A stretch of DNA of 10,902 bases from Candidatus Woesearchaeota archaeon (lineage in GTDB: Archaea > Nanobdellota > Nanobdellia > Woesearchaeales > ARS49). The position numbers and the translations under genes are program-made. Below, piece by piece: positions 7,468 through 10,902 of this stretch. A model generated the notes under the pieces. It saw only the letters and a program-made list of their open reading frames with translations. It ran no database searches and was not told the DNA's origin. How positions within the stretch are numbered: position 1 is the first letter of the stretch; each line of letters starts with the position of its first letter. The stretch spans positions 1-10,902 of the forward strand of contig JAHWHT010000031.1 of assembly GCA_019323135.1 (NCBI GenBank), read 5' to 3'.

Positions 7468-9692
7468 TTTTGGTATTTTATTATGTCTATCTGCTCAATG
7501 AATTTGTCTGATGGTGAATAATCTAAATTAAGAGTTGTTTTATTTATGAAAGATTTCACTCTTTTGTTTGACATCAAGAAAACTTCGTTTCCAGATATCT
7601 TTATTGCTCTTGTTTCTGGACTGCATGATATTTTTGTGACTTCAGTCTCTATAACTTGGCCTTTTTCTGGATCAACTTGAGATACTGCTAAATAGTTATC
7701 ATCTGTGATGTGATATATTGCTATTTTTTCGCCGCTGCCTGTGTTTTCTACTTGTATATCAAAACAATTGTTTTTTAATTGCAGAGCTTTGTTAACTGCA
7801 GCGTCTTGATTTTTCCAGATGTAGACTGCACAATCTTCATTTATGCCGAATACGTATTTCTCGCTGTTTAACTCGATGATTTTAACTGAGGTCATGTTTG
7901 CCTCTGAATCAGCAGTCGTGTAGCTAGCGACTGGGGACAATTCTGTATCGATTTCTTCAATCCTTCCATTTGAACATGCTGCAAAGATTGAGGATTCATA
8001 CATGTCGAGACTCCATATCTCTTCATCTAATGAAACCGCAGAAGGATTTTCTTCAGTGAGATTATTCATGTCTCTTTTTTCAATTGCTTTTGCTTCTGCA
8101 ATATACACTGCGTTATCATCCATAAGAAGATGCTCTATGTTCTTGCCGTTCTGCATAGGGCCTATATCTGTAGAAGTGACCTGTCTTATATCTGTGTCTG
8201 TGCATAATCCTGTTGATGTGCTATATGGCAATTCCCAGATGTGTATTGTTCTTCTTGCTTGGCATGATGCTGCAATTAATTTATTTTTGTGGGCTGCCAT
8301 TGCAGTGATTATTGTGTGACTGTCATAATGGGTAGGGTGTTCTTTTACTTCTAGTTCTGTTTGCTTGCCAGGAAGTAATATGCTTGCGTCTGCAGTGACA
8401 GTGCTTTTTTTGGTTTCTTTGAGCAAAAGTTTATCACTTAATATGTTTCTCAAAATTAGAATTGTATTTTCCTCTAAAAAGCGGTATTCTCCTTCTTTGT
8501 TTTTTAGAACTGTTGCTTCTGCAATTTGTGATGCATTTCTCTCAAGAATACCTTCGAATTTTTCTTTTTCTTCTTTTGTTGCATTAGGAAACTTTACTTT
8601 GTGTGAATCTTCTTGGAATTTGTCAGCAATTTCTGCCCTTATCTTCTTGCTGTCTTTTGTGAATGTTACTGGAATGCCTGTGCATACGCCTGCGATATCT
8701 GCGTCATACTTTTTTTTAATCTTTTTTTGCAATTTAGAAGATATTTCAAGGTAATATGCCATTTCAAAGACGCCTTCTCCTGTTACTATTCCTTTAATTA
8801 CGTCTATAATTGGGGGTATGCAGTTTGCATTTGGGCCGTCAATTACTTCTGACAGTTCTCTTGCTTTTTTATGAATTAATGAGATTATTCCTTTTTTTAC
8901 CTTTTCATCAGATAGTACTGGAATTTGATTCCAGGGAGTGTTTGATTTACCACAAGTCATATTTGAGAATAAACCAAAAGAATCTGCGCTGTGATTGCCT
9001 ATAATGAATGCAGTGTAGTCATTCAATTCGCTTAGTGCATTAATTGCTGTGCTTTTTTCTTCTGTAGAGAGTGGTCTACCTGCAAGCTCTTCTAGTGCTG
9101 GACCAAGATATTTAAATTCGTTTCTTAATCTGAATGTGTCTACATGATCAAAGCCGACGACTTGGTCTCTGTCTAAACCTAAAATGTCTATTCCAAAATA
9201 AGTCATGTAATCTGAAGGGTTTGTTAGAAAAGCCAGAAGGCCGTCATAGTCCTTAAATGCAGATTGCCATGAGTGCAGTACTGGTATGTTTGAATTTAGA
9301 GATCTGCTTCTTGCGCTTGTTGTTTTTAGTGCATTTCTTCTCTCTATGCCTGGAACAGTGTCATATCCTATCAGTAAAACGTCTGTATTATCTGCTATTT
9401 CATTAATTTTTCTGCAGGATTGAATAGAAAATGATTGATCTTTGGCTCTTTTGGATAAATCTTTATTTTTTTCAATAAGTGTGTATGCGTGTTGAATTAA
9501 GTGTGCGGTCTTTTTAAAATCTCGATTATAGATGCAAATTTTAGCTATGCCTTTTTTGCTTCCAATAATTCCTTCTTCTGTAAGATTAGAATTCAAAACC
9601 AAATGACTCAAAATATTCCATCCAAGTGAACTCATGCCACCTGTTGCAGCTAGTCCTAATGTCAGTCCTTCTAGTGAATTATTTGTAGCCAA
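7464..9692 (-). CDS. Lactate/malate dehydrogenase-like domain fused to a beta-propeller
   Basis: First gene of the operon, 742 residues. The N-terminal part (about 8-395) follows the LDH/MDH superfamily: Gly-rich dinucleotide-binding loop LGLAATGGMSSLG (12-24), TNPSDYMTY at 157-165 (NPxD motif), HVDTFRLR with Asp185 and Arg188 equivalent to the Asp168/Arg171 pair of LDH, IIGNHSADS with His234 equivalent to catalytic His195, and CTGIPVTF (337-344) matching the C-terminal GxP strand. The catalytic residues are therefore present. It is longer and more divergent than metabolic LDH/MDH, usually a little over 300 residues. Residues about 455-735 contain repeated strands such as KLIAASCQARRTIHIWELP, SSIFAACSNGRIEEID and CAVYIWKNQD, characteristic of WD40-like propeller blades (about six). 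Start is TTG at 9692: an in-frame TGA lies immediately upstream, and GGAGG is ten bases ahead; the next ATG (codon 20) would cut the Rossmann loop. Likely a NAD(H)- or metabolite-responsive scaffold, by inference. Confidence 0.5.
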   Translation of the reverse strand: MATNNSLEGLTLGLAATGGMSSLGWNILSHLVLNSNLTEEGIIGSKKGIAKICIYNRDFKKTAHLIQHAYTLIEKNKDLSKRAKDQSFSIQSCRKINEIADNTDVLLIGYDTVPGIERRNALKTTSARSRSLNSNIPVLHSWQSAFKDYDGLLAFLTNPSDYMTYFGIDILGLDRDQVVGFDHVDTFRLRNEFKYLGPALEELAGRPLSTEEKSTAINALSELNDYTAFIIGNHSADSFGLFSNMTCGKSNTPWNQIPVLSDEKVKKGIISLIHKKARELSEVIDGPNANCIPPIIDVIKGIVTGEGVFEMAYYLEISSKLQKKIKKKYDADIAGVCTGIPVTFTKDSKKIRAEIADKFQEDSHKVKFPNATKEEKEKFEGILERNASQIAEATVLKNKEGEYRFLEENTILILRNILSDKLLLKETKKSTVTADASILLPGKQTELEVKEHPTHYDSHTIITAMAAHKNKLIAASCQARRTIHIWELPYSTSTGLCTDTDIRQVTSTDIGPMQNGKNIEHLLMDDNAVYIAEAKAIEKRDMNNLTEENPSAVSLDEEIWSLDMYESSIFAACSNGRIEEIDTELSPVASYTTADSEANMTSVKIIELNSEKYVFGINEDCAVYIWKNQDAAVNKALQLKNNCFDIQVENTGSGEKIAIYHITDDNYLAVSQVDPEKGQVIETEVTKISCSPETRAIKISGNEVFLMSNKRVKSFINKTTLNLDYSPSDKFIEQIDIIKYQK

Positions 9693-9702
9693 TCACATCA
9701 AT

Positions 9703-9707
9703 CCTCC
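9703..9707 (-). promoter_or_regulatory. Shine-Dalgarno for the operon's first gene
   Basis: GGAGG, within GGGGAGGAT, ten bases before the TTG start at 9692. An ATG-TGA pair (9698-9693) sits between this site and the TTG, in the same frame, so initiation here may be complicated. Confidence 0.5.
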
Positions 9708-9716
9708 CCATCTCCT

Positions 9717-9737
9717 CTACTTATGTAGTATATATAG
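9717..9737 (-). promoter_or_regulatory. Probable operon promoter: TATA box with adjacent inverted repeat
   Basis: On the minus strand CTATATATACT (9737-9727) is a good archaeal TATA box. A start about 25 bases downstream would give a short leader ending in the GGGGAGG site. Just downstream of the TATA box lies CTAC-TTAT-GTAG (9717-9728), a perfect four-base inverted repeat that could be a repressor site or chance. The 81-base gap between the regulator gene and the operon holds no other gene. Confidence 0.5.
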
Positions 9738-9773
9738 CGTGATTTAAAAAGCTTCGCCAGGGTATAGTGATAA

Positions 9774-10523
9774 TTATGCTGGTTTTGCCATCTCCCATAG
9801 CAGGTCAAAATAATTTTTGTAAGACTTTGCAACTTTATCACTGCGAATCGTGATGGCCATACCATCTTTCTTATCCCAGAATTTCAGTGTTACTTCATCG
9901 CCACAGATGCCTGTAGAGACTGGTGAATTGAATTTGGCAGGCAATATTCTTACATAGGTATAAGGCCATTTTTTGATAACATTAATTCTTTCTTTTGCGT
10001 CTGCGTTATAGATGTGATACATTGGAATCTTTTTTGCAATACGTTCTTTGTGAAACTTGTTCAGAAAGTGCTTTGCTACGTCTGATGCTGCTTTAGGGGA
10101 GCCCATTGTGTAAATTGCTTGTTTTTTCTCTAATGTGCTGAAATAAGCGTTTTTAACAGCAATCAGTCCTTCGCCCATCTGAACAGAATCGTTTTTCTTG
10201 CATAATTCTTGAGCCAATTTAAACTGCGGCATTATTGAATTTAGTTTAGCTTCTTTTTCTTTTAGTATGATGGATAAAGTTTCTGGATCAGTTGCTTCAA
10301 ATAATGTAGTTTTGTCTTTTGTGACGCTGGCTACCAAACTTTTCTTTTTCAATCGCTCTACTGCTTCATATACATTTGTTCGATGAATCCTACTTTTTTC
10401 AGAAATTTTTGTTGCAGTGGATGCGCCCATTTGTACTAATGCATTGTATACTTTTGCTTCATTTTGGCTAAGTCCTAATTCAATTAAAATAGAGGTTTTT
10501 TCATCCATAGAGTGATCGTTCAT
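9774..10523 (-). CDS. TrmB-family transcriptional regulator
   Basis: 249-residue DNA-binding regulator. The N-terminal winged helix-turn-helix (about 12-75) has the TrmB hallmarks: LGLSQNEAKVYNALVQMG (16-33), then ATKISEKSRIHRTNVYEAVE with the recognition helix about 47-60, and a wing ending in TLFEATDPE. Residues about 80-110 form a Lys/Glu-rich coiled coil typical of TrmB dimerisation. Residues about 115-249 are the C-terminal sensor part, including IYTMGSPKAASDVAKHF and a strand-rich EVTLKFWDKKDGMAITIRSD; the ligand cannot be told. The start is taken at the ATG at 10523 because AGGAGG lies ten bases upstream; an upstream in-frame ATG at 10565 lacks such a site. It is separated from the operon by its own promoter but faces the same way, and is divergent from the LhgO-like gene, so it could control itself, the operon and/or the oxidoreductase. 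Confidence 0.5.
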   Translation of the reverse strand: MNDHSMDEKTSILIELGLSQNEAKVYNALVQMGASTATKISEKSRIHRTNVYEAVERLKKKSLVASVTKDKTTLFEATDPETLSIILKEKEAKLNSIMPQFKLAQELCKKNDSVQMGEGLIAVKNAYFSTLEKKQAIYTMGSPKAASDVAKHFLNKFHKERIAKKIPMYHIYNADAKERINVIKKWPYTYVRILPAKFNSPVSTGICGDEVTLKFWDKKDGMAITIRSDKVAKSYKNYFDLLWEMAKPA

Positions 10524-10533
10524 TTTTTGGTTT

Positions 10534-10539
10534 CCTCCT
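10534..10539 (-). promoter_or_regulatory. Shine-Dalgarno of the TrmB-type gene
   Basis: AGGAGG on the minus strand, ten bases before the ATG at 10523. It decides the start in favour of MNDHSMDEK over the longer in-frame reading from 10565. Confidence 0.5.
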
Positions 10540-10565
10540 TGTTGTCCGGCATATCTAAACAACAA

Positions 10566-10583
10566 GTATTATTTTATTAATAC
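10566..10583. repeat. 18-base palindrome GTATTA-N6-TAATAC, candidate operator
   Basis: Perfect six-base half-sites separated by TTTTAT, located 43-60 bases upstream of the TrmB start. Its AT-rich core could also act as a TATA element for the regulator gene. Position suggests an autoregulatory operator for the TrmB-type protein, but no second copy of the exact sequence is seen at the operon promoter. Confidence 0.5.
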
Positions 10584-10598
10584 CATAAGTAATTGAGC

Positions 10599-10610
10599 TT
10601 TATATATAAG
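10599..10610. promoter_or_regulatory. Near-palindromic TATA box between divergent genes
   Basis: TTTATATATAAG reads as a TATA box on both strands. On the plus strand it would place transcription start near 10630, leaving a leader with TGAGG ahead of the LhgO-like start. On the minus strand it would place a start near 10578, inside the 18-base palindrome, for the TrmB-type gene. The same element may therefore serve both directions. Confidence 0.5.
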
Positions 10611-10660
10611 TGTTGTGGTAAGGTAGACAACATTAGCTTATTAAAGATTGAGGCTTTATG

Positions 10661-10902
10661 ATGTGTTGCATGTCAGAAGAAATCGCAATAATCGGTGCAG
10701 GGGTAGTAGGGTTATCAATAGCTTATGAACTATCCAAGACACATAAAGACATATATGTGCTTGAAAAAGCTCCTTTTGTAGGAGATGGTCAGTCTACCCG
10801 TAATTCTGGAGTGATTCATTCAGGCATATATTATCCTGAAGATACATTAGAATCTGAATTATGCATTGAAGGCAATAGATTACTTTATGAATTCTGTGAA
10901 GA
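10661..10902 (+). CDS. lhgO: FAD-dependent oxidoreductase, L-2-hydroxyglutarate oxidase-like (3' end missing)
   Basis: The first 80 codons are visible. Sequence after a short leader is EEIAIIGAGVVGLSIAYEL, a classic FAD-binding Rossmann GxGxxG motif, with the acidic ribose-binding residue in VYVLEK-like IYVLEK, followed by STRNSGVIHSGIYY, a hallmark of the LhgO/DAO-family enzymes that oxidise L-2-hydroxyglutarate to 2-oxoglutarate. Possible ATG starts lie at 10658, 10661 and 10670; I chose 10661 because TGAGG (10649-10653) is then seven bases upstream, but the conserved protein begins only after the third ATG. It is the only plus-strand gene and is divergent from the TrmB-type regulator. The superfamily is certain; the exact substrate is moderately confident because only the N-terminus is present, and related glycerol-3-phosphate or amino-acid oxidases share the fold. 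Confidence 0.5.
   Translation, partial: MCCMSEEIAIIGAGVVGLSIAYELSKTHKDIYVLEKAPFVGDGQSTRNSGVIHSGIYYPEDTLESELCIEGNRLLYEFCE

Noticed and set aside
9746..9750. T5 tract downstream of the TrmB gene as a terminator
   Set aside because: Archaeal oligo-T termination is possible, but a five-base run in AT-rich DNA is too weak to call.
1..10902. CRISPR arrays, tRNA or rRNA genes, insertion sequences
   Set aside because: I saw no regular spacer-repeat array, no tRNA-like cloverleaf, no transposase and no terminal inverted repeats.

Overview
The window looks archaeal. It is AT-rich, has TATA-type promoter boxes about 25-40 bases ahead of first genes, strong GGAGG ribosome-binding sites, a TrmB-family regulator, and very compact gene packing. 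I cannot name a lineage from the sequence alone.

Layout. Almost everything is on the minus strand. From right to left: (i) the 5' part of a plus-strand FAD-dependent oxidoreductase of the L-2-hydroxyglutarate oxidase (LhgO) type, running off the right edge; (ii) a short divergent promoter region with a shared TATA box and an 18-base palindrome; (iii) a TrmB-type transcriptional regulator; (iv) a second promoter; (v) seven minus-strand genes that overlap or nearly touch and fill 9692 down to 1, leaving the left edge inside the last one. There is no gene-free stretch longer than about 140 bases.

The seven-gene operon, in order of transcription: (1) a lactate/malate dehydrogenase-like domain fused to a C-terminal beta-propeller; (2) a eukaryotic-type Ser/Thr kinase with C-terminal TPRs; (3) a Pro/Lys-rich, probably disordered protein with a repeated N-terminal peptide motif and a small folded C-terminus; (4) an unrecognised 147-residue protein; (5) a protein with a C-terminal ubiquitin-conjugating-enzyme (E2)-like region; (6) a JAB/JAMM metalloprotease with a full JAMM signature and a long helical tail; (7) an E1-like activating enzyme with two Rossmann/ThiF-type modules in one chain, as in eukaryotic E1s.

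Interpretation (inference). The last three genes form the activation, conjugation and deconjugation set of a ubiquitin-like modification system. The first three look like a sensor or scaffold arm. Co-translation suggests they work together: a kinase and a metabolite-dehydrogenase/propeller protein coupled to ubiquitin-like protein conjugation. No ubiquitin-like modifier with a C-terminal Gly-Gly is visible; it may lie beyond the left edge, be encoded elsewhere, or be hidden in gene 3 or 4. This E1-E2-JAB-kinase-dehydrogenase combination is the most interesting feature of the window.
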